A stretch of DNA of 64,000 nt from Flavobacteriaceae bacterium (lineage in GTDB: Bacteria; Bacteroidota; Bacteroidia; Flavobacteriales; Weeksellaceae). The position numbers and the translations under genes are program-made. Shown one piece after another: positions 7,693 through 17,023 of the stretch. The notes beneath the pieces are model-generated. The model worked only from the letters and a program-made list of their open reading frames with translations. It was not told the DNA's origin and did no database searches. The DNA lies in NCBI GenBank assembly GCA_004359435.1, contig PTET01000001.1:270307-334306 (forward strand). Direction: 5' to 3'. Each line of letters starts with the position of its first letter. Position 1 is the stretch's first letter.

Positions 7693-9270
7693 ATGGCAGA
7701 TATAAATCCAGCTGAAGTATCAGCAATATTAAAGCAACAACTGGCCGGTTTTCAATCGGAAGTTGAATTATCAGAAGTAGGTTCCGTTTTACAAGTGGGT
7801 GATGGTATTGCTCGTGTGTACGGTCTTAACAACACCCAATATGGTGAACTTGTTGAGTTCGAAAATGGTACCGAAGGAATCGTATTGAACCTAGAGGAAG
7901 ACAATGTTGGGGTTGTACTTTTGGGTGAGTCCAAAGACATTAAAGAAGGAAATGTTGTTAAAAGAACAGGTCGAATTTCTTCTATCAGAGTAGGAGAAGG
8001 AATGCTAGGACGTGTGGTTAACACATTGGGTCAACCTATCGATGGAAAAGGTCCTATCACTGGGGAACTTTTGGAAATGCCTCTTGAGAGAAAAGCTCCT
8101 GGAGTAATTTTCCGTCAACCTGTAGATGAGCCTATGCAAACCGGTATCGTTTCTATCGATTCGATGATTCCAATTGGAAGAGGACAAAGAGAGCTTATTA
8201 TTGGTGACCGTCAAACTGGAAAAACCTCTGTGGCTATTGACGCGATCATCAACCAGAAAGAGTTTTATGACAGAGGAGAGCCTGTATTTTGTATCTATGT
8301 GGCCATCGGTCAAAAAGGTTCGACCGTTGCTCAAATCGCAAAAACATTGGAAGAAAAAGGAGCTTTGGCTTATACCGTAATCGTTGCAGCCAATGCATCA
8401 GATCCTGCTCCAATGCAAGTATATGCTCCATTTGCAGGTGCTGCCATTGGAGAATTCTTCAGAGATACTGGGAAACCAGCACTTATCGTTTATGACGACC
8501 TTTCTAAACAAGCCGTTGCATACCGTGAGGTGTCTTTGCTACTTAGAAGACCACCAGGGCGTGAGGCTTATCCTGGAGACGTTTTCTACCTTCACTCTAG
8601 ACTTTTGGAAAGAGCTGCAAGGGTAATTAAAGATGACAACGTGGCAAAAGAAATGAACGACTTGCCAGAGTCTTTGAAAGGAAGAGTAAAAGGAGGAGGA
8701 TCACTTACTGCACTTCCAATTATCGAAACCCAAGCGGGAGACGTATCTGCATACATTCCAACCAACGTAATTTCTATTACAGATGGACAAATTTTCTTGG
8801 AGTCAGACCTTTTCAACTCTGGGGTAAAACCAGCGATCAACGTGGGGATTTCTGTATCCAGAGTAGGTGGAGCGGCACAAACCAAACCGATGAAAAAGGT
8901 ATCTGGAACCCTAAAATTAGACCAAGCACAATATAGAGAGCTAGAGGCATTCGCCAAATTTGGATCTGACCTTGATGCTGCAACCATGTCTATCATTGGG
9001 AAAGGAGAAAGAAATGTAGAGGTTCTTAAACAAGATGTAAATTCTCCAATTTCGGTGGAAAATCAAGTTGCTATTATTTATGCTGGAACCAATGGTCTTT
9101 TGAAAGATGTTCCGGTTAAAAAAGTGAAAGAATTTCAAGAAGACTATCTTTCTGCGCTTAACCAAAACCACAGTGGAGTTATGGAAGAGCTTAGAAAAGG
9201 AAAATACACCGATGAAATTACCGATGTATTGAAATCAGTCGCTTTGGATTTAGCAGGAAAATACGCATAA
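7693..9270 (+). CDS. atpA: ATP synthase F1 subunit alpha
   Basis: A 525-residue non-catalytic nucleotide-binding subunit of F1. The Walker A motif GDRQTGKTS is at about residues 172-180, [16 protein letters not shown] marks the Walker B region, and [21 protein letters not shown] is the highly conserved central block. The arginine finger that reaches the catalytic site lies in [11 protein letters not shown]. Length and motif order are those of a functional alpha subunit. The gene sits 14 bp after atpH and 14 bp before atpG. Its catalytic partner atpD is not here but at the right edge of the window. Confidence 0.97.
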   Translation: MADINPAEVSAILKQQLAGFQSEVELSEVGSVLQVGDGIARVYGLNNTQYGELVEFENGTEGIVLNLEEDNVGVVLLGESKDIKEGNVVKRTGRISSIRVGEGMLGRVVNTLGQPIDGKGPITGELLEMPLERKAPGVIFRQPVDEPMQTGIVSIDSMIPIGRGQRELIIGDRQTGKTSVAIDAIINQKEFYDRGEPVFCIYVAIGQKGSTVAQIAKTLEEKGALAYTVIVAANASDPAPMQVYAPFAGAAIGEFFRDTGKPALIVYDDLSKQAVAYREVSLLLRRPPGREAYPGDVFYLHSRLLERAARVIKDDNVAKEMNDLPESLKGRVKGGGSLTALPIIETQAGDVSAYIPTNVISITDGQIFLESDLFNSGVKPAINVGISVSRVGGAAQTKPMKKVSGTLKLDQAQYRELEAFAKFGSDLDAATMSIIGKGERNVEVLKQDVNSPISVENQVAIIYAGTNGLLKDVPVKKVKEFQEDYLSALNQNHSGVMEELRKGKYTDEITDVLKSVALDLAGKYA

Positions 9271-9284
9271 AACCAGTCTAAAAA

Positions 9285-10154
9285 ATGGCAAATTTAAAAG
9301 AGATACGTAACCGAATTACCTCTGTCGCCTCTACCATGCAGATTACCTCTGCTATGAAAATGGTTTCGGCTGCAAAGCTAAAAAGAGCGCAAGATGCAAT
9401 TACCCAAATGCGTCCTTATGCAGAAAAGCTGCAAGAGCTTATGCAAAACATATCTTCTACCCTAGAGGGAGAAGTGGGTGGCGCATTTACCAAGCAAAAT
9501 GCAAGCGAAAAGGTACTTCTTGTGGTATTTAACTCTAATCGTGGACTTTGTGGAGGATTCAACTCTTCTATCAACAAAGAGGTGATTAAAGCAGCCAAAG
9601 GACAGTTTAAGCAAGGTGGACTTGATGTATTTGCTATTGGTAAAAAAGGTCTTGAGATCTTTAATAGAGAAGGTATCAAGGTGGTAGACAATCTACAAGA
9701 CATCGTAAATAAACCTACTTTCGATCAGATTACAGAAGTAACTGCTTGGGCCATGGAAAAATATTCTAATGGAGAATATGGTAAAGTACTTGTGGTTTAC
9801 AACAAGTTTAAAAATGCTGCAGTTCAAGAGGTTACTTTTGAGCAAGTATTACCCGTGGAACTTCCCAAAAGTGGAAATGCTGTATCTTCAGAGTATATCT
9901 TCTCCCCAAGTAAAGAGCAGATATTGGTTGATTTGATTCCTAAAACCATCAAAACCCAAATGTTCAAAGCCTTGCTAGATTCTGCTGCTTCTGAACACGG
10001 GTCTAGAATGACTGCCATGCACAATGCCACAGACAATGCTGGGGCGCTTAAAAGTGAACTTACCCTTACTTACAACAAAGCACGTCAAGCGGCCATTACC
10101 AACGAAATTTTGGAAATTGTTTCGGGAGCAGAAGCGCTTGCCTCTGGAAACTAA
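9285..10154 (+). CDS. atpG: ATP synthase F1 subunit gamma
   Basis: A 289-residue central-shaft subunit. The N-terminal helix shows the conserved ITSAMKMVSAAKLKRAQ, and the C-terminal helix ends with LTYNKARQAAITNEILEIVS, followed by GAEAL; these two helices form the coiled-coil axle. The middle holds SNRGLCGGFNS, a conserved block of the globular part. It is the last gene of this operon: a strong terminator begins 16 bp after the stop. In Bacteroidota the operon normally ends here because atpDC is encoded elsewhere. Confidence 0.96.
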   Translation: MANLKEIRNRITSVASTMQITSAMKMVSAAKLKRAQDAITQMRPYAEKLQELMQNISSTLEGEVGGAFTKQNASEKVLLVVFNSNRGLCGGFNSSINKEVIKAAKGQFKQGGLDVFAIGKKGLEIFNREGIKVVDNLQDIVNKPTFDQITEVTAWAMEKYSNGEYGKVLVVYNKFKNAAVQEVTFEQVLPVELPKSGNAVSSEYIFSPSKEQILVDLIPKTIKTQMFKALLDSAASEHGSRMTAMHNATDNAGALKSELTLTYNKARQAAITNEILEIVSGAEALASGN

Positions 10155-10170
10155 GACAAATTCTATCCAT

Positions 10171-10201
10171 AAAAAAGCCACGAGATTCTCGTGGCTTTTT
10201 T
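10171..10201. terminator. Bidirectional terminator atpG / gldD
   Basis: Perfect arms AAAAAAGCCACGAG and CTCGTGGCTTTTTT with a three-base loop. A and T runs on both sides let it stop the ATP synthase operon from the left and gldD, which ends at 10215 on the minus strand, from the right. Confidence 0.92.
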
Positions 10202-10214
10202 GTTGGTAGTTATT

Positions 10215-10781
10215 TTACTTTCCCCATCTAAGACTTTCCATCAGCACCACAAGATCTTTTTTGAGATAGTCTACTGAGGGAGAAAGCGAGTCTGCATTGG
10301 GATTGGCTTTAAAATAGAGCGACCCCGAAAGAAAATGTTTTGTCGAATCTGTAAGGTAAAATTGCAAATTAGAGGCCACATCCCCTTTGATTTGGTATAG
10401 TTTTCCATAGGTTTTGTTGGAAGGGTTCTCAAAGCTTTTTGGGACAATGGCACTGGCCTTAATTAGGTGCTTGTACGCCAAAGTTTCACTGTCTTGGATG
10501 AGTTTGGGAAGATTCCCTTCAACCTTGTAATAGGTTAAAAATACCGTTGCGTTTAACTCTGGATACAAAAGATTGTACCAATTCTGCTTTTTTGCTTTTT
10601 CTAGGTTTGCCAGCTTGCTTTTTTCAAATTCAAAAGGAAGAAAACTCTCCGAGTAATTTTGGTACACAGCCACTGGAAAATCAACCCGAACATATCCTTT
10701 GGGTTTTGGCGTAGGGTTGTTGTTACACTGACAAAAAAGAATCAGACTTAGGGCTAAAAACAAATTTTTGACAGAAATCAT
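10215..10781 (-). CDS. gldD: Gliding motility lipoprotein GldD
   Basis: A 188-residue predicted lipoprotein. A short signal peptide (LFLALSLILFCQC) offers two possible lipidation cysteines, 17 and 19, followed by an asparagine-rich linker and PKPKGYVRVDFP, the recognisable start of mature GldD. The family is needed for gliding motility and type IX secretion in Flavobacterium johnsoniae, although many carriers do not glide. It follows mutY and ssb as in other flavobacteria, but the CBS-domain gene gldE that usually lies between ssb and gldD is missing: only 55 bp separate ssb from gldD here. Confidence 0.85.
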   Translation of the reverse strand: MISVKNLFLALSLILFCQCNNNPTPKPKGYVRVDFPVAVYQNYSESFLPFEFEKSKLANLEKAKKQNWYNLLYPELNATVFLTYYKVEGNLPKLIQDSETLAYKHLIKASAIVPKSFENPSNKTYGKLYQIKGDVASNLQFYLTDSTKHFLSGSLYFKANPNADSLSPSVDYLKKDLVVLMESLRWGK

Positions 10782-10836
10782 GGCTTAAAAATGTATACCC
10801 AAAGGTACTTATTTTAAGCCATGATTTTGATTTGGA

Positions 10837-11181
10837 TCATGGATTTTTTAGACTGATAAATTCTATCTTGTCTGCATAAATCTCTGTGATGTATTTGGTT
10901 TGGCCAGATTCATCATCCCATTTTCTGTTCTTAATTTTTCCCTCCAAGTATATTTTGTCTCCTTTGTGTAAATTGCCTTGGCAAACTTCTGCCAGTTTTC
11001 CTTTGGCAACAATGGTATGCCATTCTGTTTTCTGTATTTTTTCTTGGGTGGCTTTGTCGGTGTAAGATTCGGAGGTAGCAAGGGGAAAACGAGCCAAAAG
11101 TTGATTAGATTCGAATCTGTGAATTTTGATGTCATCTCCTAGATTGCCTAGCAAGATAACTTTGTTGATGGTACCATTCAT
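10837..11181 (-). CDS. ssb: Single-stranded DNA-binding protein, short form
   Basis: A 114-residue OB-fold protein. NGTINKVILLGNLGDD at the N-terminus and TEWHTIVAKGKLAEV in the middle are typical SSB strands, and the fold ends with GQTKYITEIYADKIEFI. The start at 11181 is chosen because SSB proteins begin at this Met; the in-frame ATG at 11217 would add 12 atypical residues and run into mutY. The protein stops right after the OB fold and lacks the acidic linker and DDDIPF-like tip that recruits repair enzymes in standard SSBs. It is the usual neighbour of mutY in flavobacteria. A second, standard SSB elsewhere in the genome is likely. Confidence 0.85.
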   Translation of the reverse strand: MNGTINKVILLGNLGDDIKIHRFESNQLLARFPLATSESYTDKATQEKIQKTEWHTIVAKGKLAEVCQGNLHKGDKIYLEGKIKNRKWDDESGQTKYITEIYADKIEFISLKNP

Positions 11182-11206
11182 GGCGCAATTAGATTTTGGT
11201 TTGACC

Positions 11207-12205
11207 TTAAGGTACAAATTTTTTTAGAAAATCTGCCAAAGGTTTGGGAACAGGGAATTTATCTAAGTCATTTTTTTGCGCTACTGTGTAGTTGTTTTTC
11301 TCTCCAATTAGCTCAAATTCTGCCCTGGAGTCTATTTTCTTATGCCAAAAGCTGAGTTGTAATCTCTGATGCGTTAAAAGGTGATTTTGGCTATGAATTA
11401 GCTCTAAATCTTCAACCGGTTTTTGTGCCATTTCTGGAAAATCAAAAAGCCCTTGCCAGATGTCTTTTTGTTTTCTTTGTTTTAGATAAAAAAGATCTTG
11501 AAACTGGTAAAACACATAATGAATTTCCCTGTTTGTTGTTTTGATTTTCTTAGATGAGAAAGGATAGAGATGGGTTTTTCCAGTCTGGTAAGCCAAACAT
11601 TCGCTCTTTAGTGGACAGGAAGTACAACTTGGATTCTTCGGCACACAGATAGAAGATCCAAGATCCATGATTGCTTGATTGAGATCTCCCATGTCAAGTT
11701 TTTTGTTTTGAAGCATCTCGCTTATCTTTTCAAACAAAAAAACACTGCTGCTACTTTTATGGATGTCTATTTCTAAGGCAAAAACACGGGTATATACCCG
11801 AAGGGCATTGCCGTCTATCGCGGGTGTTTTGTGGTTGTAACAGATTGAGCAAATTGCCGCAGCGGTATATCTTCCTACGCCTTTAATCTGTAACCAGCCT
11901 TTAAAATCTTCTGGAAACTTTTCGCTTTTAACAATCGATTCCGCCCCAAGGCGCAAATTTCTTGCCCTTGAATAATAGCCTAGCCCTTGCCATAGTTTTA
12001 ACACTTCTTGTTCTTTGGCGTGGGCCAAATCTTCAACACTAGGAAAAGCTTCTATCAAGCGATAAAAATAATCTAAACCTTGTTTTACTCTGGTTTGCTG
12101 TAAGATTATTTCTGAAATCCAAACCTTGTAGGGGTCTTTGTCTTCTCTCCAGGGAAGTTCTCTTTTGTTAATCCCGTACCAATCCAGTAATAAATCTACG
12201 TTCAT
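11207..12205 (-). CDS. mutY: A/G-specific adenine DNA glycosylase
   Basis: A 332-residue base-excision repair enzyme that removes adenine opposite 8-oxoguanine. LPWREDKDPYKVWISEIILQ near the N-terminus contains the catalytic Glu, the helix-hairpin-helix reads LQIKGVGRYTAAAI, and the catalytic Asp follows in PAIDGNALRV. The [4Fe-4S] cysteines are visible as CVPKNPSCTSCPLKSEC (four Cys, spacing 6-2-5). A NUDIX-like C-terminal domain, which recognises 8-oxoG, starts near residue 230 and is somewhat divergent. It is the first gene of the mutY-ssb-gldD unit. Confidence 0.93.
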   Translation of the reverse strand: MNVDLLLDWYGINKRELPWREDKDPYKVWISEIILQQTRVKQGLDYFYRLIEAFPSVEDLAHAKEQEVLKLWQGLGYYSRARNLRLGAESIVKSEKFPEDFKGWLQIKGVGRYTAAAICSICYNHKTPAIDGNALRVYTRVFALEIDIHKSSSSVFLFEKISEMLQNKKLDMGDLNQAIMDLGSSICVPKNPSCTSCPLKSECLAYQTGKTHLYPFSSKKIKTTNREIHYVFYQFQDLFYLKQRKQKDIWQGLFDFPEMAQKPVEDLELIHSQNHLLTHQRLQLSFWHKKIDSRAEFELIGEKNNYTVAQKNDLDKFPVPKPLADFLKKFVP

Positions 12206-12275
12206 AAGTGTAAAGGTAATGGAAGAAGGTGAAAAAAAATAATGAAAAAAAGATTCGTAAGCTTAAACTTTTCAG

Positions 12276-12283
12276 TATATTTG
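12276..12283 (+). promoter_or_regulatory. TAnnTTTG -7 box before HU gene
   Basis: TATATTTG followed by CA is a perfect match to the Bacteroidota -7 box. It leaves a leader of about 45 bases before the ATG at 12335. The -33 TTG element is not obvious at the usual distance. Confidence 0.55.
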
Positions 12284-12334
12284 CACCTCTAAAACACACA
12301 TTGAGTAACTATAACATTAAATAGAAAAGGAACA

Positions 12335-12625
12335 ATGACTAAGGCTGAAATCGTAGCGAACATTTCCAACAAATTGGGATGCGAAAAATCTGACACGCAA
12401 AGAATCGTAGAGGAATTTATGGAAGAAGTGAGAACTTCAATGCTTTCGGGCGAGAATGTATATTTAAGAGGCTTTGGGTCTTTCACTATCAAGGAAAGGG
12501 CTGAAAAAACTGCCAGAAACATTTCCAAGAATACAACCATTATTATTCCGGCTCATAATATACCTGTATTTAAACCTTCCAAATCTTTTGTGGAGAAGGT
12601 AAAACAAAAAGTCAAAATAAAATAA
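12335..12625 (+). CDS. HU-family nucleoid protein
   Basis: A 96-residue DNA-bending protein of the HU/IHF family. It begins MTKAEIVANIS, has the conserved turn LRGFGSFTIKERAEKTARN (about residues 44-62) and the beta-arm containing IIIPAHNIPVFKPSK, where the prolines intercalate into DNA. The lysine-rich C-terminus (VKQKVKIK) extends slightly past the standard 90 residues. It lies 10 bp before the small basic peptide gene and shares its terminator, so the two form an operon. HU and IHF subunits cannot be separated by eye here. Confidence 0.92.
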   Translation: MTKAEIVANISNKLGCEKSDTQRIVEEFMEEVRTSMLSGENVYLRGFGSFTIKERAEKTARNISKNTTIIIPAHNIPVFKPSKSFVEKVKQKVKIK

Positions 12626-12635
12626 AAAGAACATT

Positions 12636-12728
12636 ATGCCAAGCGGAAAAAAAAGAAAAAGACACAAGGTTGCGACCCACAAGCGCAAGAAAAGACGTAG
12701 ACAAAACAGACACAAGAAGAAGAAATAA
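12636..12728 (+). CDS. Tiny basic AURKAIP1/COX24-type ribosomal peptide (bL38-like)
   Basis: A 30-residue peptide made almost entirely of Lys, Arg and His: MPSGKKRKRHKVATHKRKKR, then RRQNRHKKKK. The KRHKVATHKRKKRRRQ pattern is the AURKAIP1/COX24 (mitochondrial mS38) signature found across Bacteroidota. From memory, this peptide was seen as an added protein in the Flavobacterium johnsoniae ribosome and named bL38; I could not check this. It follows the HU gene by 10 bp and precedes a strong terminator, so it is transcribed with HU. Confidence 0.85.
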   Translation: MPSGKKRKRHKVATHKRKKRRRQNRHKKKK

Positions 12729-12751
12729 TCTTTCTTTTTGAACTTTATCAC

Positions 12752-12784
12752 GCACTTCTTAGATTGTTTAAGAAGTGCTTTTTC
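12752..12784 (+). terminator. Terminator after HU/bL38-like operon
   Basis: Perfect arms GCACTTCTTA (12752-12761) and TAAGAAGTGC (12769-12778) with a 7-base loop, followed by a T-run. It ends the HU operon 24 bp after the last stop and just before rng. Confidence 0.9.
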
Positions 12785-12805
12785 TGTTATCTACAATTCT
12801 AATCC

Positions 12806-14368
12806 ATGAACAAAGAACTTATACTAAGTGCACAGGAGGAGAAAATTAGAATTGCACTATTGTTAGATGGTAGACTGATTGAATTGCACACCCAAACTCT
12901 TGCTAATAAATTTTCGGTGGGAGACGTGTATGTAGGGAAAGTTAAAAAATTGGCCACAAATCTGAATGCTTCTTTTGTCGATATAGGACATCCGAAAAAT
13001 GGATTTTTACACTATCAAGATTTAGGGCCTCATTTGTTGAGTTTTTCGAAATACTATTCTTTAGTTAGATCAAAAAAAATAAATAGTCCAAAGCTAAGTA
13101 ACTTCACCAAGGAGGAAGAGATTCCCAAAGACGGAAAAATCGAAACGATTTTAAACCCGGGAGACAACATCATTGTACAAGTTTCTAAAGAACCTATTTC
13201 TACCAAAGGACCAAGACTTACTTCAGAGATTTCCCTTGCGGGTAGATTTTTGATTTTACTTCCTTTTTCTAAGAAGATTTCGGTTTCTCAAAAAATCAAG
13301 GAAATTTCAGAGAAAAAGAGGCTAATTCGGCTTTTAAAGCAGGTTACTCCACAAGGTTTTGGTGTTATTGTAAGAACTGTAGCCGAGGGAAAAGAAGTAG
13401 AGGAAATTAGAGGAGATTTAGAGAATTTACTCAGCCGATGGGCGGTTTTACACAAAACCTTAGAAAAAGCACCGATTCCCTCTAGAGTTCTCTCAGAAAT
13501 GGATCGAGCCTCTTCTATCATTCGGGATACTTTTACAGATCAGTTTACCAAAATTGTCTGTGATGATCCTCATTTGACCTTAGAATTAAAAAATTACATT
13601 AACGGCATTGCGCCAGGAAAAGAGAAAATTGTGAGCTTACATGACAACCCCATTGTTCCAATTTTCGAGGAACATTCCATTGAAAGACAAATCAAACAGT
13701 CTTTTGGTACAACGGTAAACATCCCAGGTTCTAAAGGAGCTTATCTGGTAATCGAACATACAGAGGCTCTTCATGTAATCGATGTGAACTCTGGAAATAT
13801 TTCTAACAAAATCAAAGCCGATCAGGCCGAAAACTCACTTCGGGTAAACCTTCAGTCTGCTACAGAAATTGCTCGTCAACTTAGGCTTAGGGACATGGGA
13901 GGAATTATTGTGGTAGACTTTATAGACATGGCTTCACCAGAGGCCAGAAAAGAGCTTTTCGATCACCTTACCGAGGCGATGAAAGACGATCCAGCCAAGC
14001 ACAAGATTTTGCCTCCGAGCAAATTTGGACTCATCCAAATTACAAGACAAAGAGTAAGACCTGAGACAGATCTAAACACAAAAGAAAAAAATCCTTCTTT
14101 AATAGACTTGGTAGAAGCGCCTATTACTTTGCTTTCTAAATTTGAATCTGAAATTCGTGTAATTTTAAACGAAAATCCCAAAAGCAAAATTTATTTACAC
14201 CTGCATCCTTTTGTGGCGGGATATTTAAAAAGTGGATTTCCATCACCTAGACTAAGATGGTTTTTCAAACACAAAAAATGGATCCACATTATTCCAAGAG
14301 ATGCGTACAGTTATTTGGAATACAACTTTTTGGATCACAAAAGCCAGCCGCTAATCAAAAAAGACTAG
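12806..14368 (+). CDS. rng: Ribonuclease G/E family endoribonuclease
   Basis: A 520-residue RNase E/G catalytic-core protein for rRNA and mRNA processing. An S1-like segment near residues 35-120 (VGDVYVGKVKKL, NASFVDIGHPKNGFLHYQDL) is interrupted by a charged insert typical of Bacteroidota. The DNase I-like catalytic region holds the two metal-binding aspartates in HVIDVNSGN and IIVVDFIDM. The Zn-link cysteines of RNase E (CPxC) are absent, as in many short RNase G proteins, and there is no long disordered scaffold tail. It stands alone between the HU operon terminator and its own terminator. Confidence 0.93.
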   Translation: MNKELILSAQEEKIRIALLLDGRLIELHTQTLANKFSVGDVYVGKVKKLATNLNASFVDIGHPKNGFLHYQDLGPHLLSFSKYYSLVRSKKINSPKLSNFTKEEEIPKDGKIETILNPGDNIIVQVSKEPISTKGPRLTSEISLAGRFLILLPFSKKISVSQKIKEISEKKRLIRLLKQVTPQGFGVIVRTVAEGKEVEEIRGDLENLLSRWAVLHKTLEKAPIPSRVLSEMDRASSIIRDTFTDQFTKIVCDDPHLTLELKNYINGIAPGKEKIVSLHDNPIVPIFEEHSIERQIKQSFGTTVNIPGSKGAYLVIEHTEALHVIDVNSGNISNKIKADQAENSLRVNLQSATEIARQLRLRDMGGIIVVDFIDMASPEARKELFDHLTEAMKDDPAKHKILPPSKFGLIQITRQRVRPETDLNTKEKNPSLIDLVEAPITLLSKFESEIRVILNENPKSKIYLHLHPFVAGYLKSGFPSPRLRWFFKHKKWIHIIPRDAYSYLEYNFLDHKSQPLIKKD

Positions 14369-14391
14369 AACTGGATTTTTGATCATCAAAT

Positions 14392-14425
14392 AAAAAAGCC
14401 CTCATTTATTTAGAGGGCTTTTTTT
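14392..14425. terminator. Bidirectional terminator rng / aspartate kinase
   Basis: Arms AAAAAAGCCCTC and GAGGGCTTTTTT around a short A/T loop. It lies 24 bp after the rng stop and 17 bp beyond the 3' end of the minus-strand aspartate kinase gene, so it can serve both. Confidence 0.9.
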
Positions 14426-14441
14426 ATAAAGAAAATTAATG

Positions 14442-15704
14442 TTACACCATCACAATCTGCAAGGTGTTTTTGATTTTTTGTTTGAGAAGAACAGGTTTTC
14501 CCTCTGTGATTTTTTCTTCAGAATCTTTGTCGTAGTGGCGAATGGTGTACAGATTTACATCTTTTTGTACACTGCAATTGTAGGTGGAAGATATTTGCTC
14601 CAAGAATCCATCCAGACCACGAAGTTTGTCCTCCAATACCAAAGAGAGATGGATGGCGGAGTTCTGAATCATGTTCACTTTTACTCTGTGCTGAGCCAAA
14701 ACCGTAAAAATTTCCGAGAAATGGTCTTCTGTGATAAAAGTGAAATCTTTGGTGGAAAGCTCCATCAAAATTTGGTCTTTTTTCAGAATGAAACAAGGTG
14801 TGTAAGGTTCCAATGCTGCACCTTTTTTGATGGCAGTGCCGTCTTTTTCTGGGTTCAAAAAGGATTTGACAAAAAACGGAATTTCCTTTTTCTGTAAGGG
14901 TTGCAGGGTTTTTGGGTGAATGACAGAAGCTCCATAATAACTCAGTTCTATGGCCTCTTGGTAGGAAATGTGGTTGAGAAGAACCGTGTCCTTGAATACC
15001 CTTGGGTCTCCGCTTAAAACCCCAGGAACGTCTTTCCAAATGGTCATGCTTTGTGCATCTAGGCAGTAGGCGAAAATAGCTCCCGTATAATCCGAACCTT
15101 CTCTTCCCAAAGTGACCATCATCCCATCTTCATTGGAACCCAAAAATCCTTGGGTGACATAGAATTTGCTTTTGTCCAGTCCGGAAATGGCTTTTTGGGT
15201 TTCTTCCCATTGGATTTTTCCCTCTCTGAAGTTGGAATCCGTTTTGATATAATCTCTTACATCCAGCCAGATGTTGGAAAAGCCTTCTTGGTTTAAATAT
15301 TCGGATACAATCACCGTGGAAACCAGCTCTCCGTAACCGATAACTTGGTCATATACAAAATTGTATTTTGGGGATTTGTTTCTCTCCAAGAATCCTTGTA
15401 GTTCAGCAAAAAATCCATCCACCTTCGCATTGACTGTTGTTGGGTCTGCAAAAAGTCCAGAGATGATTTCTTTGTGATACAAAGCGATTTCTTGGATTTT
15501 GTTTTGGTAAAGGGAGGGGTCTTGGGCGTGACTTTGGTAGAGCTCAATTACTTCTTCCAGTGCATTGGTGGTTTTTCCCATGGCAGAGACCACCATCAAA
15601 ATTTCTTTGTTTGCAGAAGGTTCTGCGATTTCCAATACGGATTTGACATTTTTTACCCCTTCTGCATCTTTCACAGAAGCACCTCCAAATTTAAATACCT
15701 TCAT
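14442..15704 (-). CDS. lysC: Aspartate kinase
   Basis: A 420-residue monofunctional aspartokinase, the first step from aspartate to lysine, threonine and methionine. The N-terminal MKVFKFGGASV is the ATP/aspartate-binding signature, followed by VVSAMGKTTN, and VTLGREGSDYTGA (about residue 200) completes the kinase site. A C-terminal ACT-like regulatory region (about residues 315-410) is divergent. The start at 15704 is chosen over the ATG at 15725 because family members begin at this Met. It is divergent from fbp across a 154-bp gap that must contain both promoters. Confidence 0.93.
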   Translation of the reverse strand: MKVFKFGGASVKDAEGVKNVKSVLEIAEPSANKEILMVVSAMGKTTNALEEVIELYQSHAQDPSLYQNKIQEIALYHKEIISGLFADPTTVNAKVDGFFAELQGFLERNKSPKYNFVYDQVIGYGELVSTVIVSEYLNQEGFSNIWLDVRDYIKTDSNFREGKIQWEETQKAISGLDKSKFYVTQGFLGSNEDGMMVTLGREGSDYTGAIFAYCLDAQSMTIWKDVPGVLSGDPRVFKDTVLLNHISYQEAIELSYYGASVIHPKTLQPLQKKEIPFFVKSFLNPEKDGTAIKKGAALEPYTPCFILKKDQILMELSTKDFTFITEDHFSEIFTVLAQHRVKVNMIQNSAIHLSLVLEDKLRGLDGFLEQISSTYNCSVQKDVNLYTIRHYDKDSEEKITEGKPVLLKQKIKNTLQIVMV

Positions 15705-15858
15705 CTGATAGTTATATGTTTTCATTTATAAAGTCTAGCCAAATTTTAATTTAGATAGAGCTCTAAGTATTTGTGGTAAAGGTAAAAATTATCCCCTTTA
15801 TAAAAGTTAGTTTTTGTTTCAAAATTCCCATCTTTGTACAAATAATCTAAGCCAAAGT

Positions 15859-16875
15859 ATGAAAAAAGAGACCACCCAAACCCTTGGTGAATTCATCATC
15901 GACAAACAAGAAGATTTTCAGTATTCTTCTGGAGAACTCTCTAGACTCATTAGTTCCATCAAGTTAGCTGCCAAAGTAGTAAACAGAGTGGTGAATCAAG
16001 CTGGACTGGTTGGGATTAATGGATCTGCAGGTGGAGAAAATATTCAGGGAGAAGAACAGCAAAAGCTAGATGTTTTTGCAGACCAAGCCTTTATCAAAAC
16101 CCTTTCTTCCAGAGAGGTGGTTTGCGGAATTGCCTCAGAAGAACAAGATGAGTTTGTAACCATTGTGGGTTCAGAAGACTCTAAAAGCAGCAAATATGTG
16201 GTACTTATTGATCCTTTAGATGGGTCTTCGAACATTGATGTGAATGTAACGGTAGGAACCATTTTTTCTATTTATAGAAGAATTACTCCTATCGGAACGC
16301 CCGTTGAGCTCAAAGATTTCTTGCAACCCGGGAATAAACAAGTAGCCGCTGGATACGTGGTATATGGTTCTTCTACCATGCTGGTCTACACCACTGGAAA
16401 TGGCGTGAATGGATTTACCCTAGACCCATCGGTTGGTACTTTCTATCTTTCTCACTCCAATATAATCATACCTCAAGAAGGAAAGATTTATTCGATTAAT
16501 GAAGGAAACTACATTAAGTTTCCCAAAGGAGTCAAAGAATATATCAAATATTGCCAAGAAGAAGACCAAAACTCTAACAGGCCATATACTTCTAGGTATA
16601 TTGGTTCTCTGGTGGCCGACTTCCACAGAAATATGCTCAAAGGAGGCGTATATATCTATCCTACAACTTCATCTTCGCCCAATGGTAAATTAAGATTACT
16701 CTATGAATGTAATCCTATGGCTATGTTGGCGGTACAAGCTGGAGGAATGGCGACAGATGGAATCAATGATATTCTGGACATTCAGCCTACCGCGCTCCAT
16801 CAAAGGACTTCTTTCTTTTGCGGTTCTTCTAAAATGGTAGAAAAAGCCAAATCTTTTATGGTAAAAGAAAGTTAA
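15859..16875 (+). CDS. fbp: Fructose-1,6-bisphosphatase class I
   Basis: A 338-residue gluconeogenic phosphatase converting fructose 1,6-bisphosphate to fructose 6-phosphate. The metal-binding block [13 protein letters not shown] (about residue 115) is intact, the preceding SEEQDE supplies further metal ligands, and the C-terminal [11 protein letters not shown] block is typical. The ATG at 15859 is preferred over 15814, which would add 15 atypical residues. It is divergent from the aspartate kinase gene, a common pairing in flavobacteria, and ends in its own hairpin. Confidence 0.95.
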   Translation: MKKETTQTLGEFIIDKQEDFQYSSGELSRLISSIKLAAKVVNRVVNQAGLVGINGSAGGENIQGEEQQKLDVFADQAFIKTLSSREVVCGIASEEQDEFVTIVGSEDSKSSKYVVLIDPLDGSSNIDVNVTVGTIFSIYRRITPIGTPVELKDFLQPGNKQVAAGYVVYGSSTMLVYTTGNGVNGFTLDPSVGTFYLSHSNIIIPQEGKIYSINEGNYIKFPKGVKEYIKYCQEEDQNSNRPYTSRYIGSLVADFHRNMLKGGVYIYPTTSSSPNGKLRLLYECNPMAMLAVQAGGMATDGINDILDIQPTALHQRTSFFCGSSKMVEKAKSFMVKES

Positions 16876-16901
16876 GACTTGGGGAAATTTCACAAAAAAA
16901 A

Positions 16902-16924
16902 TACCCTCAAAAAAATTGAGGGTA
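16902..16924 (+). terminator. Hairpin after fbp
   Basis: Perfect 9-bp arms TACCCTCAA and TTGAGGGTA with a five-A loop, 27 bp after the fbp stop. The T-run is weak on the plus strand, while an A-run lies upstream, so it might also act on the minus strand for yebC. Confidence 0.65.
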
Positions 16925-17023
16925 AATAAACACACATGAGTTAATCTATTGAAATAAATAGTTTTAGCTCGAGGCAAATATATCTTTTTTATATTAAAAA
17001 GCTATTATTTTTTTCTGTTAAAA

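Noticed and set aside
14439-14897. Open frame of 152 codons opposite the aspartate kinase gene
   Set aside because: Antisense shadow rich in Phe/Leu; no recognisable protein and no start context.
15705-15858. Precise promoters in the lysC/fbp divergent gap
   Set aside because: CATCTTTG and TTTTTG-like boxes are present but the spacing does not fit the Bacteroidota consensus, so I list none.
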